From positions 310,001-374,000 of the forward strand of contig JAEHOE010000066.1 of assembly GCA_016858145.1 (NCBI GenBank): a DNA stretch of 64,000 nt. The letters are read 5' to 3'. Positions 28,214 through 40,500 of this stretch are shown in pieces. This DNA comes from Edaphochlamys debaryana. Lineage: Eukaryota; Chlorophyta; Chlorophyceae; Chlamydomonadales. The notes under the pieces are model-generated. The model had not been told where the DNA came from. It saw only the letters and a program-made list of their open reading frames with translations, and did no database searches. The position numbers and the translations under genes are program-made. The stretch's first letter is position 1. Every line of letters starts with the position of its first letter.

Positions 28214-31200
28214 TTATATCTGCTTGTGCTGCACCGCACGCCGCGTGAACCAAGCACGGCGGCAAGCGATCTCTCGTGCGTAGCTTAGCAGCACCGCTGA
28301 AGTCATAATCGCCAGGGACGCCCCGGAAGCCTGCTCCTGCTTCCAGGCCGCGACTCCCGTGACCAACAGCAGCGGCAGCGCGTTCAACGGCAACAGCGTG
28401 AGCGCGAAGCTGCAAACCACGATCGCCGTGAGCACCTGGCTGTGGCCCGAAACCGCCTGCCAGAGTGCGTAGTAGAGCGACAGCAGCAGCGCGCCGCGCC
28501 AGCGGTTGTAGGCCGGACGCGAGAGCTGCATCAGCGCGACCGGCAGCACACCCAGGCAGACGTAAAGCGCGGAGGTGTAGCGCTCGCGGCCGCGCAGGGC
28601 CAGGAGCATGTAGGCCGCGACGCCGGCTGTGTCGAGCTGGCCGCGACGGTCGTTGGTTTGGACCTCGAAGTCGAGCTCGAAGGCCGGGTCGGAGAAGAGC
28701 GGAAGGCCGAGGAGCAGGGCCGCGGAGAAGTCGGTGTGGTTGGAGAAGCGCGAGACCTTGTGCAGGATGAAGAGAGCCGCGGGCAGGGCGGCGGCGAGCA
28801 GGGCCGCGCCGACCAGCGGCGAGGCCCAGAGCGTGAGGGCGCAGAGGGCCGTTAGGAAGGGCGCGTAGGGCAGGAGCGCGCGCGCCGAGGCGGAGGCGGG
28901 CCCGGCCGAGAGCGTGCGTGCGGCAGCGGCGACGGCGGCGCATGCAGGTCCGCAGCATGTCCCACACAGGGCGTCCTTGGACGCAGCCTGAGGCTCCTGC
29001 GCCGCCGTATCCTTGCCCTGCGGCCGAACGCACATGGAGGTTGAGAGCGGGTCTCAGGACGGCGGCCATCAGTTGGGCAGTCAAAACATCTACAACTACC
29101 CTTTGGGCATCAGAGCGGGGGCGCCCCCTGTTCCCGCGCATGCGTGGCAAAACCAGGCAGGCTGCAGTGTCCCTCACCTCGAGGCCGGGGCCGGCGCAAA
29201 TAGGCTGCAGGTCGTCCGCCGAGGCAAGCACTGAGACCGGCTCCTGCTGGCCCCGCTGCGCTAGGAAGCGGCGCTGCAGCTGGAAGGGGGTGGTGTGGTC
29301 GACCGGCGAGCGAGCGCTCTTCCAGCTGTGGGGGCGGCGGACGGGGATGATATGACGGGCGCGTAAGGCTCGGTGAAGGCGCAGCTTGGGCTCACTCCCT
29401 CGGCCCCCGCTCCAACAGCAGCCGCCCCCGCCCCCTGTTCCACCTCCCAGCTCTGTGAACCCCATGGCCAGCGGCCCCACCCCGCCCGCCCACCTGGTCC
29501 GGACCGATGGCAGCTGCGACAGGAGGGCCCACGTGTCGGGCACCACCGCGGCCACGTGCAGCGGCGTCAGGCCGGAGGCGCAGGGCGTGTTCCAGGACAG
29601 GGCCAGGTCGAACTCGCTCGCCCAGCCCAGCATCGCCCCAACCATTGCGCCGCCTGTGTCGACAAGGGAGCAGCACAGGGATAGGATACGGGGGGTTGAG
29701 GTTCGGTAGGTGCCGAGGCCATCGCGTTCGCTTCAGGATGACTACTGCCGAGCACAGGCGGGTAGCTAGAAGCGGCCAACGGGCCCACCTGCCCTGACGC
29801 CGCGGTGCATGAGGGAGAGGCCGTCCGGCCCCACGGGCGCTTCCAGGGCCTGCTGCAGGTCCTGGCCCAGCCACCACAGCAGCCGCACCAGGGAGGAGCT
29901 CACGGCCACCAGGCCAGAGTCGACGGCCCACGAAAGGGCACATTCAGCCTCCTGCAGCCACAGCAGGACAGGGCAGGGCAGGATGGGACAGGGCGGCAGT
30001 TCAGCGCTCGGCACCAAGGGGGAAGCAGTGCTGGGTGATAGGTGCCTCCCGAAGCGCACAACCCCGGGCATGCAGGCGCGACTGTGGGCCCGGCAGGCAG
30101 CACAAGGCACGGGCACTGCACCCGCGGGCGGATGACTGAACACTAGCCACCAAACACATGCCTTCCAGGGTTCTATTGGGTAAACATTTCATTCACCCTC
30201 ACCCCGGGGCGCACCTGGATTGCGTCCCACTTGTCAAACACGGGCCCGGAGCCGGCGCCTGGGCAGGCCCTGCAGGCCTCGTCCGGGAGCGGCTCGCAGG
30301 AGAGTGAGGAGGACGCGGCCTTGGGCAGCGGCGCGCGCAGGCTGGCGGCGAGGCAGTCCAGGGCCAGGCCCATGCCCACGACGGCGCTCTCCAGGTCGGA
30401 CAGGGACCTGCAGGAAGTTGGAGAGCCAGGGGCGAATTGTTACGCAACTGATACAGGCCGACCCACATCATGACAGCCGCGAGGAGGGTACCCAGCGCAC
30501 ATGCGCCAGAAGCGAGTGGTGTACAAGCGGCCCAAGACTGAAGCCCCGACCTCCAAGCCTCAAAGCCCCAAGCTCACCCCTGGTGCAGGGCGCGCAGGGC
30601 CATGGCCGACAGCTCAGCCACGGCGGCCGGCTCGTCGGCCAGCAGGCAGGGCCGGCACTCGCTCAGCAGCCCGGCTGAGCCCCGCTGGGCCTCCAGCTGC
30701 AGCAGCCCGGGCCCAGGCAGGTCCTCGACCGTCACGACGAGCACGTCGCTCGCGGCGCGGCCGGCCCGACGGAGCAGAGCCGCGCAGCGCTGTGCGGCCT
30801 CCGCGGCGGGGGCCAGGGCTGGGTCGGGCTGGACGCCAGTGGAGGGAGCGGACGACAGCAGCGGCCGGGCCTTGAGGGGCACGTAGCCGCCCTGGATGCG
30901 CGCAAAGAGCTTGACGCCGTCCTGCATCGCATGGGGAAGAAGGGAGACGGAAGGTGCTGGGCACGTGCTTGAGCGTCGGGGCCGACCCAGCGCTCAGGCA
31001 TACGGCGCGCCAAGCGCAGCAGGCACCAAGCGCCCAGCCTGGCCCAAACCCGCACCCCCGGCCAAGCCCGGCGCCCGGTACAACCCAGCCGAGCCCCCGC
31101 CCCTCGCCCTCGCCCTCACCTGCAGCAACCCGTCCCCGTACACCATCACCACGGCCCTGCCCCCGGGCAGCATCTGCGCCGCCGCGCTGACGTGTCCGAT

Positions 31201-34200
31201 GCACGGCGCCGCGCCGGCCGCCCTCAGCGCCGCACTGTCTACGACCGCGGCCGGCTCGGCGCCCAGCGGCTCGCCCGCTCCCCACAGCGCCGCGGCCCGC
31301 TCCTGCTGCACGAGCACCGCGCAGCGGGCGGTCACGTCGGCGCCCAGCAAGGCGCGCAGCTCGCCCGGGGCCACGAGCAGGCCGCCGGCGGCGCGGGGTG
31401 CCATGACGTCCAACACCAGGTGGCAGCAGCCGGGGCGCAGGAAGCCCTGGAAGGGAGAGGGCACAAACGCAGCGGGGTAGGGGCAGGGCAGGGCACACGT
31501 CAGCAAGGCAGCAGGCCAGGCTGAGCAGCAGTGCAGAGGGGCGCTCGGTTGGGCTCGCCAATGCAGAGCGGGTGAAGCGCGGCGCTCGTGCGGGCGCTTG
31601 CCTGCACGAGCGATGAGTCGGCCGTGTCCAGGAGGTTGCGCAGGCGCTGGAAGAGGTCCGGCGGCAGCTCGTCGGGGGTGACGTTGGCGATCTTGATGCT
31701 GCGGCGGCAGAAGCCGTTGGCACAGCCAGGCACAAGTTCAGCAGGCCGTCCACCAAGCCCGCACCAGCCGTTCGCGGCAGCAGGATCTTGCAGCCCGTGC
31801 AATCATGCCCAGGATGCCCACGCTTTGCTCTTCTTTATCCGCACCCCCACCTGACGCGAACCATTAGGTCATCGCTCCGGTACGCCGTCCGCCCCCCGCC
31901 CGCCACCAGGCGGCGGGCCAGGTCGAAGCTGGAGCCCGCCGCCGCCGCCGGCCTGGCGGGGGCGCCAGCCATGGCCCCGCTGGCGGTGCTGCCGTACGGC
32001 GACGCGCCCATGCCGTACGACTTGGCGCCGACGTCGGCAGCAGTTGGGCCGTACGAGTCCAGCGACATGTCCGTGTCGAACGAAGGCAGGCTGTCCGGGC
32101 CCAGCGTGCCTCCGCCCAGAGTCGCGATCGTGGGAGCCTGCTGTATCGTCGCGCCCCCCAGCGCCGAGGGCAACGGCCCACTCGCGCCGTTGCTGCCGCC
32201 CGCGCCGCCACCGCCACCCATGCCGCCGCCGCCGCCCAGCCCGCCGTTGAGGCCCGAGCCAAAGCCGCTGTGGCCGTGGCCCGGCACGGGCCCGACCGGG
32301 CCCAGGGCTCCGTTGCCGCCTCCGAAGGGCGCCTCCAGCTTGAGCTGCGGCGAGGGCTGCATGGTGGCGCTGCGGGACTGCGTCAGCAGGCCGCCGCTGA
32401 GGCGGCGCTCCATGTCTGTCATGACCATGTCCCCGCGCTCCCCGCCCATGGACATCTGCATTGGCTCCAGCCCCCCGCCCATGCCGCCACCCACGCTGCC
32501 GCCGGCGAGCTGCAGCGCCCCCATGAAGCCGCTGCAGCCGCCGGCGGCTCCGCCCAGGCCCTGGTGAGGGTGCTGGCCCGGAAGGCTCCGGTCCAGGGGG
32601 CCCGACAGCGGTCCCGACAGGTCGCCCGGGCTGTGCTGCTGCCGGTACGGAGGCAGCTGCTGCATGTAGCCGGGCAGCTGGCTGCTGCGCCCGGCCATCA
32701 TGTTGGGAGAGAGGGGCATGTGGATGTTGGGCAGGCTGGTGCCGCCCAGCGGCATCGGGCCGGACTGGGACACGGGCGCCGAGAGGTTCAGTAGCGGCGG
32801 CAGGGGGTTGCTGAAGGAGGCGTTGCCGCCGCTGCCGAGGCCGCCGGAGACGCCGCTGAAGGAGGAGTACATGTCTGGTAGAGCGCCCCGGGGGTCATCG
32901 AGCAGGGACCCGTCAACCAGGAGACCCGAGAAGTCGTCGGCCCCCGTCTGAGCGTCCGAACAGCCCTGGTCTCCGTGGCCCTACGGGGCCGGAAACGGAA
33001 GAGGGAGTGGTGTGATGGAAGCTTGGGGACGAGGCCAGGGCAGAACGGCAAGGCGGGCAAGGTGTGAGGGTGTGGAAGACAGGCGGGGGGCTCCGGGTGG
33101 GGAAACAGGCTACCTGCGGGGCGCCCTCATTGCTGGATGAGTGGTGCTGCTTGCTGCGGCGGGAGGACGAGTTGATGGGATCGCGCTTCCGGCGCCGGGC
33201 GTTGTGTTGGAGCAGGCGCGCACGGCAGCTCCTGCGGGTCGGGCAAGAAAGGAAACCGAGGGGGGGCTCGTGGTTTTAGGTGGTTTACCCCGACCACCGC
33301 GGCCCCTCGAAACAAACCCCCCGCCACAGAAACGGCGATGCCTTCAGCCTCAGGACAACTCATTGAGGTGGTATGGTGGCCGTTTCAGCGGCGGAATTAC
33401 GGTATGGCCGCCTCTGTGAGCGCCCCAGCACGCTTCACTCCGTGTCACCCGCCCTAGCGGAAGTTGCTCCCGTTTCGCCTTCACACCCCTGGTCCCTCGC
33501 CCGACCCGCCTCTTGTTGCCGTCAAACTCCGCGAGCTCATGAAAGCGCCCGCATTGCTGGCAGAACCTGCGCGGCGAAGAAAGGATAAAGTGTTGGCACA
33601 GCAATGTGGCATGGCTGCTCTCGCCCCTGACCCTGATCGCATACCTGCACTGCTTGCCGTCGACGCTTATGCTGAGGATGGGGTCGGCGAGACGGGAGCA
33701 GTGGTGTAAGTCGGGTTAGCCATGCCACGCAGGGCTCGGTGCAGCTCTCACCTTAGCAGCTTGAGGTGGGGCTCGCAGACCCGGTAACGCTGATAGTATC
33801 CCTTCTCGTTTGCAAGGTCGTGTCCGCAGCCCTCCACCTGGGGCAAGGGGCCCGAACATAAGGCTCATCGCGTGGATTGCACGCTGATGATCGCTTCAAC
33901 TTGTAGTTCTTTACAGCGGATGGGGCGCAAGCGACCTTTGCAGTGGCATGGCCATCGCGCCGGGAGCTCGAACGCGCGCAGCGCACCTGGCACACCAGCG
34001 GTCCCTTGGGGGCCCGTGCATGGCCTTTGCCTCCGTCTCCGGCAGCTCCCGGAGCTCCCGCTTTGCCGGGCCACCCGGAGGGCACCGCCCCGAGCTCATC
34101 GTCTCGCGTCTGCGACCCCGAGCCTCCGGCGTCTGGCTCCGACTCCGACCTGGTTAGCTGCAAGAGAGAAGGATCCCAGGTGCCCGCGCCGGCCCACGTC

Positions 34201-34253
34201 GGGTGTGCCCCGCTGAAAGCGTCCCCCGCGGCTGCAGCGAACACGTCCGCCAT
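28214..34253 (-). CDS. SBP-box transcription factor with ankyrin region and multi-pass membrane C-terminus
   Basis: Minus-strand exons: 34253-33987, 33837-33752, 33671-33645, 33566-33510, 33231-33114, 32980-31851, 31698-31602, 31446-31120, 30921-30578, 30407-30215, 29951-29789, 29653-29494, 29325-29178, 29017-28214. All phases agree; 1306 residues, or 1330 from the in-frame ATG at 34325. The SBP domain (about 88-160) has both zinc sites: C-Q-V-E-G-C, then YYQRYRVCEPH; and RFCQQCGRFH, then SCRARL, ending in the nuclear signal HNARRRKR. It binds GTAC cores. A Gly/Ser-rich region (about 225-560) follows. Then comes a conserved block shared with plant SPL1/SPL12 and algal CRR1 (VSIKIANVTPDELPPDLFQR, FLRPGCCHLVLDVM), and a degenerate ankyrin region (SGLTPLHVAAVV, WKSARSPVDHTTP). 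The last exon has several hydrophobic segments (FLTALCALTLWAS, ALYVCLGVLPVALM, LTLLPLNALPLLLVTGVAAW). It is related to CRR1, the copper/hypoxia regulator, but orthology is not shown. Confidence 0.92.
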
Positions 34254-35651
34254 CTGCCCTGCTCCAAAAGAGCCTAGTCTGTCATTACAATAGAGGATAC
34301 AGACCGATGTGGGAGCCAAGGGCACTGAAGTGTCTAGCGTCTAGTGTCTAGACGGCGTGGTCATAGGCTATGCCAGTGAAGTAAGTTTTGAAGCAATGTC
34401 AACTACTGTGTCTGCGGGCTGTGAAGCGGCCAAGCTTCCGTCCCTTCCGTCCCAACTGCATGTCGGACTGTTGGGGCAGAATGCGGTCTTTGCACCGCAT
34501 TACGGCTTCAAACGTTTGGGGGCGAATGGGTGACAGCATTCTGAGCCCGTCGCGCAAGGGGGGGCCGGGAAGCCCTTCCGTCGGGGGTGACGCGCGACAA
34601 AAGTGTGGCAGGGCCACGCCAGGCCACGGCACGGGGCTGGCACGGGTCTGGTCTGTCCCCGAGCGGGTGTTCACGGCAGCAAGCCAGGGATGAAGAGGAT
34701 TGTACCAGAGACAAGTACAAGAGGAGTCCAAGAGGAGGACGAAGGAAGGAAGGAAGGAAGGAGGGTGGGATGAAGAAGACTGTAACAGGGGGCACTGGAG
34801 GTGACGGGCAGTCTGTGGGAACGCGCCCGGAGCTCACAGCGCGCCCTGGCAGTGCTGGTACGATCCGCTGACTCCGCTCTGGCTCCGCAGCAGGAACGTC
34901 GGCCCCTGCCGCGCTCGCGGGCGTCCAGCTCTCCAGCTACGTTACACGGTAGCGCCCGCGGAGGCCGCCTACAGGTGGGCCCACAGTTGCGATCGAGGGC
35001 CAAAGCCTCAAGCCTCTCAACAAGTGCCGTCGGCGCCAGGGGTGGTCAACCCTGGTCGGCGCGCTCAACGCTCCCCCTCCCCCACGCTCAAATACCAGCG
35101 TGTAAAGCGCCAAACACCACGACACGGGGCAGGGTGTTTCATCCAACACCAGGCAGCAGGCACGCCGCCACAGGGCAAAGGTGTTCCACCTCCCGTCAGA
35201 CGGACAAACAGGAATTCTTCAGACCCAGGCCAGCCCTTGCAGGGTGGCCACTTGCACCCAGGCAAGGGGAGAAGCTCGTAGGGAGGATCATTGCTGGTCC
35301 CCGATGTCACTCCACAACATTACGGCCAAGGCGAAAGCTAGGGCGCAGGGCCTACTCAACTAGTCCACCCATGAGGTGGGCTTTCAATTCCCCAAACTCG
35401 CTGCCCCGACTGCCCATCCAGGCCTAGCCCCCCGCAATAACTTCCTGCTCGCAAGCTCGCGTCCATCGCCTTCCCGGTTTAAGCATGATCTACCCCAGCC
35501 CGTCCTGACCCCATCTACCACACCCCGATGCCATGACCGGACGCTGGCGGTCCAGCACCGTGCCCTCGCGTCCTCTGGAGTCCAACCCACCATCCACAAG
35601 ACTCGAGCGCGCCCTCCCACTATCCACGGCCCTATCTACAGGTCCGGATGC
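34254..35651. promoter_or_regulatory. Intergenic upstream of the SBP gene, 1.4 kb
   Basis: It contains the SBP-gene promoter and the 3' UTR of the lumen-protein gene, both on the minus strand. A GGAA microsatellite lies at about 34742-34763. GTAC cores occur at about 34702, 34714 and 34859, no more than expected by chance. No gene is seen. Confidence 0.5.
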
Positions 35652-37121
35652 TCACTCCGACTCGGCGGGCTTGGCCTCCTTCACCTCCCTGGCCTCCCTC
35701 AGCTCCCGGTCCCGGTCCCGGCTGCTCTCCTTGTTCTCCTCTCTCCGCCCGAAGATCGCGAGCCCGGCGCCCTGGTACTTGGCCGGCACGGTGGACAGGA
35801 AGCCGTCCAGCGAGGCGCTCATGAGAATGAAGGCCTGCTGCACCTGCTGAGCCTGCTGTGCCTGCTGCTGCGGCGTCCACGACGGGCTGCCACGCAGCGC
35901 CGCGGCCGCCGAGGCGGAGGCGTACTGCAGGTCCTTCACGTGCTCCTCGAAGTTCTTGAAGGCCTTGTGTGAATCCGTGGCGGCGTTGTACTCGCTGTTC
36001 TGTAGCAGCGCCCAGGGCAGGTAGAGCGCCGCCTGGCGCAGGTCGGCCATGGGCGCGACGTTGAGGTTCATGGTCAGCTGCTCGAAGTTGCCGGTCTGGA
36101 TCTGCTGCGCGATGGACTGCCACGACCTGGGATGGGGATGGGGATGGGGATGAGGATGGGCCCGCCCCTATCTTACACCGCATAGAAGCAGCATCCAGTC
36201 CCTTACACCCCCGACTGGCTAATTAGGGCATGACAATCTCTGCCAGCAATGCCCCGCCCTGGTCTCTCGTGCAGGTTACAGGGCATTACAGGGCATCCTA
36301 AAAACGGCAGGCAAGCTGTACAGCTGCAAACGCCCACCCAGCCGACAGCCCGCCCAGTCTCGTAAGCTCCCGTGCAGCAAAGCTCACCTGGGTCGGTTCT
36401 CCTGGACTATCTGCAGGTATTCCTTGATACGAAGGTTCGAGGGAACGTCCGAGGCGAAATCGTAGTTGTACACGGTCTGAGGGCACGGGCAGGGGAAGGC
36501 GCACGGTGAGGACGGAGCCGTTACCCACATGCTCTCTCCTACATGAGCTGGGCGACCGGTCACAGGTGTTCTAGTGGCGGACGTGGAGGCCATCTGCCTG
36601 TCGCTGATGCGGCCGGTCGGCAGATAGCAGGGCAATGCAGCGCGCGGGGAACGGCAAGCTGGGTCAGGCGCACTAGGGCTCACCACGTCGGGCTGCGGCG
36701 GAGGCGCTGCCTCAACGGGAAACGATATTGCCGGTGCTGGCTCCCCCGCAGAGGACTCTGCTTGCGCCGCCGTCGCGACCGTAGCATAGTACCCAAGGCT
36801 GACCGCCAAGAGGGAGCGCCGGGTCATCGCCGGGGCGGATTGTCGCGCCCCAGCTCGGTCCGCGAGCGAGGCGCTGTCCCCTATCGCCATGGGAGAGCAA
36901 CACGATGCGGGCTCCGGTTGGCTGGCCGCGAAGCAGCGCGTGCGGTTGCTTGCACCCGAGGCTTGCAGCGCGTGCAGCCGGCCACACGCTAAGCCGAGCC
37001 CCGGCGACGAGCCGGACGAGGACGACGCCACGGGCCGTCCAACCACGCCTGTGCGGCCCAGTGCTGATGGGCCTCGTGAGCGGTGGGCCGTGCCCCCGCA
37101 ACTTTGCCGAAGGGCATCCAT
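35652..37121 (-). CDS. Putative thylakoid-lumen protein with Tat-type transit signal, PsbQ-like helices possible
   Basis: Exons: 37121-36684, 36476-36388 and 36126-35652; phases agree; 333 residues. Residues 1 to about 105 look like a chloroplast transit peptide (Ser/Arg/Gly/Ala-rich). A twin-arginine signal follows, TRRSLLAVSLGYYATVATAA, with a good lumen-processing site at AQA/ES. The mature part is helical: a YDFASDVPSNLRIKEYLQIV segment, WQSIAQQIQTGNFEQLTMN, a stretch with MADLRQAALYLPWALL, then a Gln-rich coil and a charged tail (REENKESSRDRDRELREAR). The mix of a lumen Tat signal and a small helical bundle recalls PsbQ or PsbQ-like subunits, but identity is too low to name it. An upstream ATG at 37145 is in frame; the TATA-like element at 37171-37178 makes 37121 the better start. 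The gene is divergent from the coiled-coil gene at 37549. Confidence 0.72.
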
Positions 37122-37548
37122 CAGAGTGCAACGCCGCACTGTCAAGCCCTAACGGTGGCCTGGACGTGTGATATATATGTCTCTCGCGCAAGATTATCAG
37201 GACGGCGGGCAAAACATCCTCTGCAGGCTTGCTTGCTTTGACAGGCCGATGCAGCAAGTCCGGCCCCGGACACGAACTATGTTCGCGCTGTATTGCAAGT
37301 AGACTGCAACACATCACTCCACTGCCTGGTTAACCCCTAGCCGCACAATACGCGACGCGACAGACATCCTTCTGCACACAGCTTCTGCTGACCCGCGAGA
37401 GGACAACAGTGGTCGCTTGCATAACCAGCTACGTAGACACCGCGTTCAATCCTTGGCGATAGGCCTGTGGACGAGCTGAGCGCTGATCGAGACTGCTTTG
37501 ACCGCGCCGATGCGGGGAGCAGCTGCCAGCTGCGTGGACCGCCGCTGA
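37122..37548. promoter_or_regulatory. Bidirectional promoter region
   Basis: About 430 bases separate the start codons of the lumen-protein gene (-) and the coiled-coil gene (+). It holds the TATA-like element at 37171-37178. Shared regulation is possible but not shown. Confidence 0.55.
37171..37178 (-). promoter_or_regulatory. TATA-like element (ATATATAT)
   Basis: The only clear TATA-like run near a start codon in the window. It lies 50-57 bases upstream of the ATG at 37121 and only 26 bases from the alternative ATG at 37145. With initiation 25-30 bases downstream of a TATA box, the transcript would begin near 37145, which favours the start at 37121. Confidence 0.5.
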
Positions 37549-40500
37549 ATGTTCTCGAGGAAGAAGGGCAAGGGCCGCCCTCCAGCTAAAGGTATGGGGC
37601 TGGCGGAGTTCAACTCCGAGTGTCCTCTGTGCCAGCGACTCCGCCCCCCAGGCCGAGCCCTAACCCAACGCCCTTCCTCCTTCCAGAGACGCCCCCTACT
37701 GGACCGTCATCTTCGGGCAGTGCCGCCAGCACACCAGGTGCCTCCAGCGGGGCACGAGCCCCGCCTCCTACACCCCGCAGACCCCTCACTGCCGGGGAAT
37801 GCCTCGTCCGGACCCAAGCTGCCCTTCAGAAGCTGCGCTTCACCAACCCTGCCGAAGCGCCCAATGAGGCGTTCCCTATGCTCAATGAGGTTCAGCGCCT
37901 CAGTAAGTGGGACATATTGGGCTGAGCGGCATGCGTTCGTCTCTGGGACACAGGCTTGGAGCGCGCCGCCCCGCCGCCTCGCCCTATGCCTCTTAGTGAT
38001 GGCACCCTGCCCTCTTCTCTCCTGCGCAGTCCAACAGCTGAAGGAAGTGACGGCGCCCCTGCCGCCGACGGACAGAGATGCCTGGGCCGTGTGAGCGTGG
38101 TGGCAAGGGCGCACAGCTGTGGCTTAGCCGCTTGGGCGGTGCTCGCCGTTCTGAAGTCTGTTCTCTTGGTTCCGTCCACCAGGCAAATTGCGGACCTGGA
38201 GGACGAGTTCCGAGAGCTGGCGGACCTCATAGTGGCGAGGGCAGACGCCATCCACCGGCCAGGTGCGCCACAAGTGCTGCGGCAACGCTGTATGTCCAGG
38301 GTCCGTGAGCCGACCGCGACCCACATCGCACCTGGCGCCACGACCCACATCGCCCCGTCCTCGCCTTGCAGATCCACGACCGGGCCAGGCCCCCCCGCCG
38401 CGGGCGCCCATGGCCCGGCCGGCGAGCGGCAGCTACCACCCTTCAGACCGTCAGAACGCCTTCACCACCCCGGCCACGCAGCACCCCGGCCGCTGGCCAG
38501 CGCACGCCCTGCAGCATGGGCCCCATCCGACCTCAGCGCCGCCCCAGCGCCAGCCCTCGGCTGGCTCGCAGCCTGCCCACGCAACCCCCGTCCTGCAATC
38601 CCAGGTGTCGCTACAGGAGCGGGCCAACTTGGCGCGGAGGCAGCAGGAGCTGCTGAGCCGGCACTCGGAGTTTATTGGTCGGCCGCCGCCGCAGCAGCAG
38701 CAGCAGGGGCTTTTCCAGCAGCAGCAAGGGGGCCCTCACGAGGGGCATCACTCCATGTCTGCGCCCATGGTAAGTGGCGCTATCCCGACTTGTCCTGTCA
38801 TGCGCGTACCAAGGCAGCTAACGTTGACCGCTTGCCACCCTTTGAATTCAATTGCAGGCTCGCATGGCGTCCCACAACGCGCACGGCCACGGCCCGCCAG
38901 AGCAGGTGACGTCCCCGCGTCAGAGCAGTCACAGCAGCGGGCAGCAGGCGTACGCGCAGCAGCCGCAGCAGAGCTCCTACGCACAGATTGCCGCGCAGCA
39001 GGCACTCCTGCAGCGGCAGATGAGCGAGCGCATCGCGGCGCAGCGCGCGCAGCAGGCCCAGCAGGCACACGCGCAGTACGCACAACACCAGGCGCAGCAG
39101 CAGCAGGAAGTGCAACAACCATACACCCAGCAGCAGCATACGCAACAGTACGCTGGGGACGAGCGGTACCCGGCAGGTGCCGAGCCGTACGGCACTGGCG
39201 CGGAGCAGTACCAGGCTGAGCAGTACCACCAGCAACAGCATCAACAGCTGGGGCAGCAGCAGCAGCAGCCGTTTCAAGCGGCCGCGGGTGGGCAGTACAC
39301 GCAGGAACAGGGGTACGGGACACCGCAGCACGCGCAGCCGCCGGTGCAGCATGGTCACCGCGAAGGGCACGAGGAGGATGACATGTTCAGGTATGTACTC
39401 CGCGCTGCGCTATTGACAGCGGGTAACGCCCAAGCCTGGTGTCAAGCACAGCTTATTGTATTGTGTCCAGCCGTCTGACCGCCTTTTTTGTCCGCACGCA
39501 GTGGCCTGGACATTGTGGCGAACCAGCCAGCGGACGCCGGCGGGCAGCCCTCGCAGCCCTCCGCGGCGGCCTCTGGGCAACAGGAGGCCTGGCAGCGGGA
39601 TGCGAATCAGGGCCACAGCGCAGGGCCGGGGGCCGCTGCCGAGGTGCAGCGCATGCGGACCATGACGCCCCAGGCCTCCTCCGCCATGGACTCCCCCGCA
39701 CGGCCCGGCTACGGAACGCAGACTTCCCTGGCGCGGCAGGCCCAGACGCCCACGGCCGCATACTCCACGCCCGGCCCGTCCGGCTACCCCGGCCAGGACT
39801 TCCGGTCTCAACCGCTGCATTCTCCCGCGCCGGTTCCTCCGGCGCCGTCGCCCTCGCCGATCCAGCCGGTCCTGTCGCCCATGCAAGCCCAGATGCTGCG
39901 GGCACAGACGCCGATCCAGTACCCGCAGCAAGGCATGGAAGACGAGCAGCCGCACGGACCGGGTGGGTCGGACGCCCAGATGTACGACGGGAGTTCGTAC
40001 GGCACGCAGCAGCTGCACGTGGAGATGCGGATGCGCCGGGAGCAGCTGCAGAGGGAGCAGCTGCAGGCCCAGGCCCAGGGGCAGCAGGGCCAATGGCCAC
40101 AGCCGCAGACGGAGGCGCTGCACTCGCAAGGGCAGGGAGCGCAGTGGCAGCAGCCTCAGGGCTCCGGGATGGGGGCGGAGCATACGCAGGCTCCGGGCCA
40201 GAGCGCGCAGTGGCAACCTGGCCAGGGCGTGGCCGCGGAGCAAGCACAGGCGCAGGCGGGCCAGTGGCAGCAAGCCCAGAGCATGGGGCCAGGGGTGGAG
40301 CAGCCGCAGGGCCAGGTGGCGCAGACGCCGGAGCAAGCGCAGTGGCAGCAACAGCAGCAGGCGGAGGCCCAGCGAGCGCAGTGGCAGCTGCAACAGCAAC
40401 AGGAGCAGGTCACCCAACAGGCTCACTGGCAGCAGCAGCAGCAGCAGGCGCAGCAGCATGCGGCCGGGGAGCCGCCGGGGCCGCAACCGGCAATGTCGGG

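Noticed and set aside
28214..29645. A long minus-strand frame reading through 28203-29645 as one exon of the SBP gene
   Set aside because: Its lower half lies in a frame other than the hydrophobic C-terminus. Splitting at GAG/GTGAGG (29178) and GCCGCAG/GGC (29017), and again at ACCAG/GTGGGC (29494) and CCCACAG/CTGG (29325), restores the ankyrin-like and membrane segments with matching phases.
34700..34862. GTAC cores upstream of the SBP gene as autoregulatory sites
   Set aside because: Three in about 1400 bases is below the chance expectation for a 4-base word.
38748..39370. Leu/Arg/Val-rich minus-strand ORFs opposite the Gln-rich exons (38748-40708)
   Set aside because: Antisense of CAG/CAA tracts reads CTG/TTG; these are shadows of the coiled-coil gene.
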